Shown: one piece after another, positions 15,656 to 23,182 of the stretch | Layout: each line of letters starts with the position of its first letter | Position numbering within the stretch: position 1 is the first letter of the stretch | Source of the DNA: Lachnospiraceae bacterium | GTDB lineage: Bacteria; Bacillota; Clostridia; Lachnospirales; Lachnospiraceae | Length of the DNA stretch: 32,088 nt | Direction: 5' to 3' | Assembly (NCBI GenBank): GCA_022768825.1 | Contig: JALEJB010000041.1 | Location: 1 to 32,088 of the forward strand | The notes under the pieces: generated by a model | Told to the model about the DNA's origin: nothing | What the model saw: the letters and a program-made list of their open reading frames with translations, nothing else | The model's database searches: none | Position numbers and translations under genes: made by a program

Positions 15656-16833
15656 ACACCTTCTCCATGTTTCTGTGCGAGCTGCATCGCAGAGTCCAAA
15701 AACAGCTTCGCATGAAACAAATCTCCCTGATCCAGACATCTCTCAGCAAAATAATTATCCACGCGGACATTGATCTCCCATTCGTCAATCAGAATCTGCG
15801 CGAAAAAGATGATGCTCTCATAGGATAATTTCCGATTTCTAACAAACTCATATAATTGGCCCTGATCCGGAAGCCCGTAAAACAATTCGTACAAAGAGGC
15901 CCGAAGCGAAAGTAATTCATCGAATTTTGTCGAATATTTTTTCAGATTCTCAATTCCGATCCGCGTTTCAAATGCCATGATCTCTGCAAACAGACGCACG
16001 ATCCAAAGTGTCCCATCCCGGTCAGAGCTGTCCTCAAACAGGTCCGGTCTGGTCTGCTCCAGTTGCTGCAGATAATCCAATACGGCATTCTCATCGCCCG
16101 TTTCCAGCAATTCCACCGCCTTTTGTTTTGCGGCAGATGTCTCCGCTTTATCTCCGGTCACATCCACCTCAAGCGAACAGACCCTCAAGCCCATCTTTTT
16201 GATCCAGACCATCAAAAGCCGTTCTGAGAGAAATCCAAAGACACGCTTATCGTAATCATCATACCTTGACAGGTCAGTATGCTTTTCCACCTCAAACAAA
16301 ATGGCAAACAACCACTGTGCATAAGCGTCCACCAGCGATTTCGGTCCAATCAGCATATTCCCGAAATACATCTCCTGCCCTTGAAAAACCTGATCAAAAA
16401 TATCCAGATCTTCCGGAAACACTTTTTGTATCGCCTCTCTGGTATACACCAAATCTTCCTCGTGGTGGTGTTCGCAATAATGTTGCCAAACGGAATTCTC
16501 GGGAATCGCACATCCTGTAGAGATCAAATCATAGTGACTCAGGCATCGTTCAATCTGTTCTGCCGTAAGCCTTTGGTGATTCTCATCGAGAAAATACCGA
16601 CGGTAATGACAAAGTCCCGTGTAATCACACTCCGGTGCATTTTTCCACATCCAGTAAAGACCTGTCAACTCGCTGTAATAGGGATTTTTTTTAGAGATAT
16701 TGTCCCCCGTTGCATCACTTACGTAACCCAAGTCCTCATGCAACGCGGCCCCCACCTGCAACGGTATATATATACGATCCGTTGGTACATCAAAATTCTT
16801 GTGTGCACAAACATATATTTTGATATCTGACAT
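15652..16833 (-). CDS. DUF4422 putative glycosyltransferase with helical C-terminal extension
   Basis: 393 aa. Residues 1-215 match the DUF4422 pattern: IYVCAHKNFDVP, IPLQVGAA, TGDNIS, YSELTGLYWMWKN, GLCHYRRYF, and YDDYDKRVFGFLSERLLMVW. The CHYRRYF segment is the likely active-site region; the family is found in polysaccharide loci and is presumed to transfer galactofuranose-like sugars. Residues 230-393 are helical and possibly TPR-like. The gene at 22124 encodes a clear paralog (same blocks in the same order). AGTAGGATACA precedes the ATG. It is 75 bases after the 916-residue protein gene and shares an ATGA overlap with the following GT2 gene. Confidence 0.85.
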   Translation of the reverse strand: MSDIKIYVCAHKNFDVPTDRIYIPLQVGAALHEDLGYVSDATGDNISKKNPYYSELTGLYWMWKNAPECDYTGLCHYRRYFLDENHQRLTAEQIERCLSHYDLISTGCAIPENSVWQHYCEHHHEEDLVYTREAIQKVFPEDLDIFDQVFQGQEMYFGNMLIGPKSLVDAYAQWLFAILFEVEKHTDLSRYDDYDKRVFGFLSERLLMVWIKKMGLRVCSLEVDVTGDKAETSAAKQKAVELLETGDENAVLDYLQQLEQTRPDLFEDSSDRDGTLWIVRLFAEIMAFETRIGIENLKKYSTKFDELLSLRASLYELFYGLPDQGQLYEFVRNRKLSYESIIFFAQILIDEWEINVRVDNYFAERCLDQGDLFHAKLFLDSAMQLAQKHGEGV

Positions 16834-16908
16834 TGTATCCTACTTTCTATCCTCAGTTAAATCATTGTAATGATTCAGAGCCATCTCGATCTTGCGAAAG
16901 TTTCATCT

Positions 16909-19659
16909 TCATTTCGTCCAATCAGCCATAAATGCTTTCACATCATCGCAAAATTGCTGCCGCTCCATGCGAATCCGTTCTCTGTAAGTCCGAAATTTTT
17001 CTTGATGCGCATCAAAGTCATCAAATACCCGACGGACAAGTCCGGCAAAAGCTGCCGCAGCTTCAATCGGATCTTCAAATTTATATGCATCCATGATCGG
17101 CACATCTTCCTCATATGCCGCGCTTCCTCTCCGGTTCGTAATAACCACGCATCCCATACTTGCCGCTTCTCTCGGAATCCGGTCTCTCCCCGGATGCGGA
17201 CCAAAATCCACATAGATTTTCGATGAAAGCATCAGCTCCATGATCTGATCTCTGGACATATGCTCTATCGGTGTCCACTCCACATCCGTGATCACTTTCT
17301 GTAACTCGCGGATGACTTCCATACCTTTCTTTGGGTTGTACAAAATCCGGTCTTTTCTCTCTCTGCCAATGATCGCTTCCTCTGGCAAATCATAGACTTC
17401 ATTGATATAATCACCGACAAACCGTTTTTTTGCCTGTGGGATATGATAATCCAGAAAGTCCTTCGCATAATAGGATTGATACAAATGCAGATCGATCTGT
17501 TCTCCCAGACTTTCGATGTTGGTCTCATTTTCATCTTCAAATCCACTCAGATATCCGTCGACGCTCATCCACCATACAACCGTTCTGGCCGACTTGAATA
17601 ACATTTTTAAAAAGGTATTGGCTTCTGGAAAAATGATCACATTTTCCGGCTGATCCATTTGTGCCAGGGAAGTCTCATGGTTCGTGTGATATTTATCATA
17701 AACCGCCGGGGCCGGTACATCCATCGGAAAACCATCAAACATCTCCTTTAAATCCCTCAGCGAATAGTAGGCCATCTTTGCACAGCCCGGACTGTTTCTG
17801 TTTAATTCATAGCACATCTGGTGAGCCAGTTCCACACCGCCGGTCTCACAGCCTGCCGGTGCCAGCACATAAAACTTCTGCGTACGAGCCAATTCATATT
17901 GTGGCACAATCGTATCATTCTCCGCAAATTTCACCAAGAAATCTGCCACTCTATCCCATGTAAATTCTCTGCTCGCATGCTCATAGGCTTTCTGCGCAAT
18001 TTTTTTTCGGCATTGATCATCCAAAAGCAGCCGCTCAATCATACCCGGCAATTCCTCCAGACACTCCAGAGAAAACATGACGATATCCTCAAATTGTGCA
18101 AAGTGGTCGCAAAGAAAGCTTGTCTCATCCGTTAGACAAACTGCTCCTGCAAGCATGGCATCTGCAATGCGTTCTGTCATACCACCCTTGTGCCATGACA
18201 TCACATTCAAAGAGATCTTTGCCTGACGCATATATTCTTTCACCTCTTGCGGTGCTACTTCCTCATGGATCACAAGCTTGAATTCTTCTCCCTCAAGTTC
18301 TTTCGGCTGTCTGTATTTTTTCCACGAATCTCCAAACACATGCAATTCATATCCTGCATGAAGGATCGTATCCACCACCGCCTTGCGGTATCCATATGAA
18401 GGAAACTTAATAACCGGCGCAATCGCATCCGCCACCTGTTCGTATGTGATATCCGCATACTTCGCCTTCTGTTCCTGATAAATCTGGATTAACTGCTCCT
18501 CACTGGACAGATTCGGCCGGTCAATGGATCTGGATAAATAGATCGCAGCCAGCCGCTTTTGTTCCGGTTCCATAGAATCCAATCTTGTCAGTTCTGCATC
18601 CAGATCAATATAAGTGCCCATAAAAATAATATCATACGGCCGGTTGTCAGATTGCCAATTGTCGGTCTTTGATCCGCCCGGCGGAAGATGAATCGCTTTT
18701 CTTCCCATATAATTTCGATTCAGAAAACGGACATAATTTTCATCCTGACACAGATAATAAGTTTGCGAGTCAACATTGTTTAACCGATGCATATAGGGAA
18801 TCGGGTCATCAAACATAAATTGTACTTTTTTGGTATTCACATGAATCAACCTTTTGCCAAGAAGAATCATCGCCTGAAACCCCACGATCATTTTCAATGG
18901 CTGCGACAATAGTGGTGATAGCTCCTGCATATCGGCTCCACCATACACCATCACAGCTTCGCCCATCCCAGACAGTGCCCTTGCCAACTCATCTGCCATA
19001 TACTGTAAAATCCCATAACATACATCTCCGATTCCTTGTATAATAAAAACAGGAGCTGTATTTTTAAGCATGGCATCCATGTCCTGCGGGTGATCTAACA
19101 AATACTGCAACGCCTGCTCGAATTCCTTCTCTCTTCTTGCTGTCTTTGCGAGAAACAGATACCGTTCCAAAATGGCTTCTAATAGATTGTGTTCCTTGAG
19201 CATTTTCATATGCCTGACCAATTGGTATGCCCATGTAATTTCAAATTTCTCTGCCGGATGAGCTTCTACATCGGAGCATTCCAGACAGATGAGCTTCGTA
19301 TGCTCCGACAGACGACACAGAAACTCCCAATTCGTCTTTCCGTCAAGCTGCTCGTTAAATCTTCCACTTTTGGACAAATCCGCTTTTGAGATAATAAATC
19401 CGAATATTTCCATCTGCGGATGCGAAAGAAACTCAAGCAAATCCGTTTCCTCCCCAGGACCGTCCATGCACAAAACCAGTCCCCCATAGTTGTCCAGATA
19501 TCCGTACTCTTCGACCATCTCTATCAATTCCTGCGCGGAAAGGAACTGTGTATTGGCAAAAACCAAATACTGTGCGTCACTTTCTGCAATCAGATTATTT
19601 TTAATTTTTGAATTTTCAAATTGTATTTCATTTAATTCTATTTTCTCATACTGTTTCAT
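16909..19659 (-). CDS. Three-part glycosyltransferase fusion (degenerate GT-A-like, CgeB-type, GT-B-like)
   Basis: 916 aa. Residues 1-190 look like a worn GT2-type domain (FANTQFLSAQELIE; GRFNEQLDGKTNWEFLCRLSE resembles the GT2 'F-D-E-x-WE-xx-RL' block) with no clear DxD. Residues 203-590 are a CgeB-type domain with VFIIQGIGDVCYGILQYM (204-221), YDIIFMGTYID (342-352) and KISLNVMSWHKGGMTERIAD (481-500). Residues 595-916 form another GT-B-like half with APAGCETGGVELAH, RILYNPKKG (771-779) and KIYVDFGPHPGRDRIPREAA (814-833). Start ATG at 19659 with GGGGAGATAAC; the frame extends to 19689 but without a better site. First gene of the minus unit; its promoter region is shared with the divergent GT2 gene at 19774. 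Confidence 0.8.
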   Translation of the reverse strand: MKQYEKIELNEIQFENSKIKNNLIAESDAQYLVFANTQFLSAQELIEMVEEYGYLDNYGGLVLCMDGPGEETDLLEFLSHPQMEIFGFIISKADLSKSGRFNEQLDGKTNWEFLCRLSEHTKLICLECSDVEAHPAEKFEITWAYQLVRHMKMLKEHNLLEAILERYLFLAKTARREKEFEQALQYLLDHPQDMDAMLKNTAPVFIIQGIGDVCYGILQYMADELARALSGMGEAVMVYGGADMQELSPLLSQPLKMIVGFQAMILLGKRLIHVNTKKVQFMFDDPIPYMHRLNNVDSQTYYLCQDENYVRFLNRNYMGRKAIHLPPGGSKTDNWQSDNRPYDIIFMGTYIDLDAELTRLDSMEPEQKRLAAIYLSRSIDRPNLSSEEQLIQIYQEQKAKYADITYEQVADAIAPVIKFPSYGYRKAVVDTILHAGYELHVFGDSWKKYRQPKELEGEEFKLVIHEEVAPQEVKEYMRQAKISLNVMSWHKGGMTERIADAMLAGAVCLTDETSFLCDHFAQFEDIVMFSLECLEELPGMIERLLLDDQCRKKIAQKAYEHASREFTWDRVADFLVKFAENDTIVPQYELARTQKFYVLAPAGCETGGVELAHQMCYELNRNSPGCAKMAYYSLRDLKEMFDGFPMDVPAPAVYDKYHTNHETSLAQMDQPENVIIFPEANTFLKMLFKSARTVVWWMSVDGYLSGFEDENETNIESLGEQIDLHLYQSYYAKDFLDYHIPQAKKRFVGDYINEVYDLPEEAIIGRERKDRILYNPKKGMEVIRELQKVITDVEWTPIEHMSRDQIMELMLSSKIYVDFGPHPGRDRIPREAASMGCVVITNRRGSAAYEEDVPIMDAYKFEDPIEAAAAFAGLVRRVFDDFDAHQEKFRTYRERIRMERQQFCDDVKAFMADWTK

Positions 19660-19690
19660 GTTATCTCCCCGAAAATAATATCGAAACATA

Positions 19691-19720
19691 TTGGCTAAAA
19701 TGACATATCTATATTATAAT
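19691..19720 (+). promoter_or_regulatory. Candidate promoter of the GT2 gene at 19774
   Basis: TTGGCT (19691-19696), an 18-base spacer and perfect TATAAT (19715-19720). The -35 box is poor and the spacer one base long, but the -10 box is consensus. The predicted transcript starts near 19727, about 47 bases before the ATG. Confidence 0.5.
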
Positions 19721-19741
19721 TTTTTTATATAATAATTTCCA
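19713..19741 (-). promoter_or_regulatory. Candidate promoter of the minus-strand unit starting at 19659
   Basis: On the minus strand TGGAAA (19741-19736), a 17-base spacer and perfect TATAAT (19718-19713). Its -10 box shares the 8-base palindrome ATTATAAT (19713-19720) with the plus-strand promoter, so polymerase binding in the two directions may be mutually exclusive. Confidence 0.5.
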
Positions 19742-19773
19742 CTTGATTTTATCAATAGAGAAAAGAGGTTCCT

Positions 19774-20964
19774 ATGGATAATAATTTTCGCTTATCACTT
19801 TCCATGCTGGTTTCCCGATATACCGATCAATTTGAGCAGTGCCTGACATCAATTCAGCCATTTTTTGATGCGTTTCCAACTGAATTTATTGTTGTGGATA
19901 CCGGTGCCCCGAAAGAAGCAATCAATCTGGCAAAAAAATATGCCACGCAAATCGTTTCATTTGCGTGGTGCGATGATTTTTCCAAGGCCCGCAATGCCGG
20001 TTTACGGTTATGCTCCGGAGACTGGTTTCTTTTTCTGGATGATGATGAGTATTTTGATGATGTGACAGAGATCATTGACTTTTTAAAAAGCCCGGATGCC
20101 GACAACTACACTTCTCTCAGCTACTGTGTACATGACTATTTAAGCTACGACAAGCCTGCATATTGTTCGGGCAGAGTGACCCGCATGGTCAAACGCACCG
20201 ATGATCTGAGATTTATCCACCGCATCCACGAATGTTTCGACCCCGAACCGTTACTCCATCTGGAAAAACGCACATCCGTATTTACCCATCACTATGGATA
20301 TGCCGCAAAAACACCACAAGAATTACACGCCCACTCCAGAAGAAATCTGCCTCTTTTGATCGAGGAATGCAGGCAATCACCGGGCGACTACCGCCTGGAA
20401 GTCCTGCTTGCAAATGAATATGCACTTTTAAACCAGCCGGATCAGGCACATGAGACGCTGCTGCCCTGGGTGCAAAAATTATTACATCATGAACTGCCGC
20501 AGATGGAATATATGCACGCATGGACGCTGGAAACCTATTTTGAGGCTCTGTTTTCCATTCGAAGCTTTCACGAAATGCAGGACACCGCACTGGCTTTATT
20601 AAATGCCGAGGATCTGGGCTTTGTATGCAAATGGGTGCTTGCCTATTATGGCGGCATTGCAAGCGCCCTTCTTGGTCAATACCCACTTGCAGCAGATACC
20701 TTTCGCATCTTTTTTTTGATCAATGATTATATGACCGAGCATCCCGAGGACCAATGGATGGAGAACAAATACCAATACAATCCCGATTATGTCGGCAATC
20801 AGGTCGATCTGGCGAACAAATTTATGTGTGTCATATCCTATAACAACCAAAACTATGAACAGACACGCTGTTTTCTCTCTAAAGTCAATTTTGAAACAGA
20901 GGATGCCTTTGGCATGAATGATACCTGCAAACAGATTGCTAATTTTCTTGCAACACTGCCTTAA
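19774..20964 (+). CDS. Family 2 glycosyltransferase with helical C-terminal region
   Basis: 396 aa. GT-A domain: LSLSMLVSRYTDQFEQCL, FIVVDTGAPKEAI (38-50), RNAGL (73-77) and FLDDDEYFDD (87-96) with the metal-binding acidic cluster at 89-92; then RIHECF. Residues ~200-396 are helical, with a TPR-like pattern. It closely resembles the product of 20939-22111 (shared VDTGAPKEAI, IVSFAWC, FLKSPDA). AAAAGAGGTTCCT precedes the ATG. It is the only gene of its plus-strand unit and its last 26 bases overlap the end of the convergent paralog, leaving no room for a terminator between them. Confidence 0.87.
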   Translation: MDNNFRLSLSMLVSRYTDQFEQCLTSIQPFFDAFPTEFIVVDTGAPKEAINLAKKYATQIVSFAWCDDFSKARNAGLRLCSGDWFLFLDDDEYFDDVTEIIDFLKSPDADNYTSLSYCVHDYLSYDKPAYCSGRVTRMVKRTDDLRFIHRIHECFDPEPLLHLEKRTSVFTHHYGYAAKTPQELHAHSRRNLPLLIEECRQSPGDYRLEVLLANEYALLNQPDQAHETLLPWVQKLLHHELPQMEYMHAWTLETYFEALFSIRSFHEMQDTALALLNAEDLGFVCKWVLAYYGGIASALLGQYPLAADTFRIFFLINDYMTEHPEDQWMENKYQYNPDYVGNQVDLANKFMCVISYNNQNYEQTRCFLSKVNFETEDAFGMNDTCKQIANFLATLP

Positions 20965-22111
20965 TATCCTGACAGATATGTGCGAGCGCATACGGATCAT
21001 ATTGAAAAGTCAGCTCATTTATGAGTCGAAGGGATTCTTCCCGTTTTCCGAGTTGGTAGGCGAATATGGAAAGCAGCTGCAACACAACTTCCCGGCACTC
21101 TTTTTCAGTGTATCTGCGAAGCCCTTGTATTTCCTGCTGTTCCAATAAATCCGGCTGGCTGATCAATACATTCTGCAAACTATATGCCTGATCTGCATAC
21201 AGATAATTTTTTGATCCCTGATCCTGATTCACACATGCAAGCATCGCATAATAACATCCGGTCAACTTCCCCAGGCACGCACAATCCGGCAAGGTCTGCA
21301 GCGCATCCGCAAAGTCGAACAAGACATCATACTGTCCGAGAAGAAACAAACATTTGACATACATCTCACATAGCCAGCTAAAAAAATTACCGGCTCGCAC
21401 ATCCGCTTGTTCCAAAGCAAAAGCCAGCTGTTGTTGGGCTTTCTCCTTTGCTTCCTCATACATCCCCTGAATCAAAAGCTCCTGTAATAGATGCAGCTGT
21501 ATTCGCAGATCCGACGGATATACCCTGCATTCTTCTCGTAACAGTGTGAGATTTCTCTCATTGTGCCGTCTTCGATCTTCCTCATTTTGATATACATACC
21601 CATAGTGATGAACATATGCCCCGGAATAATAGATGTCCCCCTCTACCGGTGTCAGTTCCTCATGTATTTTGTGCTCGAAATGCAGATGCCCGGTACGTTT
21701 TTCCATACGTTCCACATTCACATCATCATAATTTTCCCCCGAAAAGTCGCTGTAATTTCTCTGCACATAGCACACCCTCTGGTATCGCTTTGCATCCGGG
21801 CTTTTCAAAAAACGAATGAGATCCCCCACATCTTCAAACCACTCATCATCATCCACATATAAAAACCATTCACCCGTACATGCTTTCAAACCGGCATTTC
21901 TTGCCGCAGAAAAATCATTGCACCATGCAAATGATACGATGTGATCCGTATATTTTTTCACAAGTTCGATTGCTTCTTTTGGCGCACCGGTATCCACGAC
22001 GACAAGCTCTGCCTGTAATTCATCAAAAAACGGCTGCAGGGACTGCAGACATTTTTCCAAAGTATCCCGATTGCGAGATACCAGCATGGAAATAGATAAT
22101 ACTGGATTCAT
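20939..22111 (-). CDS. Family 2 glycosyltransferase with helical C-terminal region (paralog of 19774)
   Basis: 390 aa. GT-A domain with LSISMLVSRNRDTLEKCL, VVVDTGAPKEAI (37-48), RNAGLKACTGEWFLYVDDDE (71-90) and HKIHEEL. The C-terminal half has helical repeats rich in Gln/Glu/Leu (for example EEAKEKAQQQLAFALEQA), possibly TPR-like. AGGAGAGACCT precedes the ATG, which follows the DUF4422 stop by 12 bases. It is the last gene of the minus unit that starts at 26457. Its 3' end overlaps that of the convergent paralog at 19774 by 26 bases in a different frame. Confidence 0.88.
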   Translation of the reverse strand: MNPVLSISMLVSRNRDTLEKCLQSLQPFFDELQAELVVVDTGAPKEAIELVKKYTDHIVSFAWCNDFSAARNAGLKACTGEWFLYVDDDEWFEDVGDLIRFLKSPDAKRYQRVCYVQRNYSDFSGENYDDVNVERMEKRTGHLHFEHKIHEELTPVEGDIYYSGAYVHHYGYVYQNEEDRRRHNERNLTLLREECRVYPSDLRIQLHLLQELLIQGMYEEAKEKAQQQLAFALEQADVRAGNFFSWLCEMYVKCLFLLGQYDVLFDFADALQTLPDCACLGKLTGCYYAMLACVNQDQGSKNYLYADQAYSLQNVLISQPDLLEQQEIQGLRRYTEKECREVVLQLLSIFAYQLGKREESLRLINELTFQYDPYALAHICQDIKAVLQEN

Positions 22112-22123
22112 AGGTCTCTCCTG

Positions 22124-23182
22124 TTATTGAAAGATTGCCAGGTTTGCTTTGATCACTTCTAATGCCACTTCACTCGGATGCGTTCGCGCAATATACTCGT
22201 TTGCCTGCACGGAAAATTCGGAACAACCTGCAAAATCCGCAAGCCTTCTGACATGTGCTAATAATTCCGGCAGATCCGATGTGTGATCCAGCATTTTTTC
22301 TCTGATCTGTCTCTGATTTTCTACTTCACAGATATATAAGATCAGTTCGATCAATGGGATCTCACCGCGAAGATCCGAATGCTCCAACCGGATATCCGGT
22401 CGAACCTTCAAAATCTCATAAAACAGTTGTCTTGCCTCTGTCACCTGACCGGATTTCAAAAGCTGTCCGACGGCAAGCTTTAATTCCTTTGTCTCTGCTT
22501 TTTCCTCCGTAATGCCGATCCTGCTTTCGTATACCTTTAATCCCCTTGCAGTCACCCAGACGAGCAAAAGTTGCTCTGACAAAAAGCCAAAGACCCGTTT
22601 GTGATAGTCATCATAGGTGCTTACATCAATGCGATTTCCAAGTTCCGCAAAAATTGTAAACAACCAGCTGCAATAATCATCAAACAGTTCTCGTGAAGTC
22701 ACCATCAGATTTCCGAAATAATGCTTATTTCCATTCATCACTGCTTCAAAGGCCGGATAATCCTCCGGAAACAATTCCCGGATGACCTCTCCCTCTTCCA
22801 CCAGATCATCAATATTATGTGCCCTGCCATAATACTCCACATACGGCTCGTCAATATAGATCGCCTTGGAGCTGATCACATCATAATCCTGCAGGATCTT
22901 TTCAAAATCCGCTTCCTCCAGTAATTCCTGTTTATCGTTGATAAAAAATCTGCGGTAATGACAGATTCCGATATTATCTGTGGACTCCAGATTTCGCCAC
23001 AGCCAGTACACACCGGTCAGTTCCCCGTAAAAACAATTGAGGTCGGAAATATTGTCCCCCGTATCATCCCCCAGATATCCGAAATCCGTTCCACTTGCAC
23101 GACCGACATGCAGCGGAATATAGGTTGTACTGTCCGGCGGATTAAATTTTTTATGTGTCATCGTGTAGATTCTGGTGCTCAT
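22124..23182 (-). CDS. DUF4422 putative glycosyltransferase (paralog of 15652)
   Basis: 352 aa. Same order of blocks as the paralog: IYTMTHKKFNPP, YIPLHVGRA, TGDNIS, YGELTGVYWLWRN, GICHYRRFF, YDDYHKRVFGFLSEQLLLVW. The final ~130 residues are helical and shorter than in the paralog. The start ATG overlaps the stop of the GT8-CgeB gene as ATGA, and GGAGGATATGT lies upstream. It is followed after 12 bases by a GT2/TPR gene, repeating the order seen at 14582-16833. The transferred sugar cannot be read from sequence. Confidence 0.85.
   Translation of the reverse strand: MSTRIYTMTHKKFNPPDSTTYIPLHVGRASGTDFGYLGDDTGDNISDLNCFYGELTGVYWLWRNLESTDNIGICHYRRFFINDKQELLEEADFEKILQDYDVISSKAIYIDEPYVEYYGRAHNIDDLVEEGEVIRELFPEDYPAFEAVMNGNKHYFGNLMVTSRELFDDYCSWLFTIFAELGNRIDVSTYDDYHKRVFGFLSEQLLLVWVTARGLKVYESRIGITEEKAETKELKLAVGQLLKSGQVTEARQLFYEILKVRPDIRLEHSDLRGEIPLIELILYICEVENQRQIREKMLDHTSDLPELLAHVRRLADFAGCSEFSVQANEYIARTHPSEVALEVIKANLAIFQ

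Noticed and set aside
16834-16908. A 16-codon frame (MKMKLSQDRDGSESLQ) overlapping the stop of the 916-residue protein, and an AATCATT-GT-AATGATT palindrome in the same gap
   Set aside because: The frame has no ribosome binding site and is too short to judge. The palindrome has no T-run and lies inside an operon, so I could not assign a role.
19743-19755. TTGAT-TTT-ATCAA palindrome in the divergent region, considered as an operator
   Set aside because: Only five-base AT-rich arms; this is expected by chance in such a sequence.
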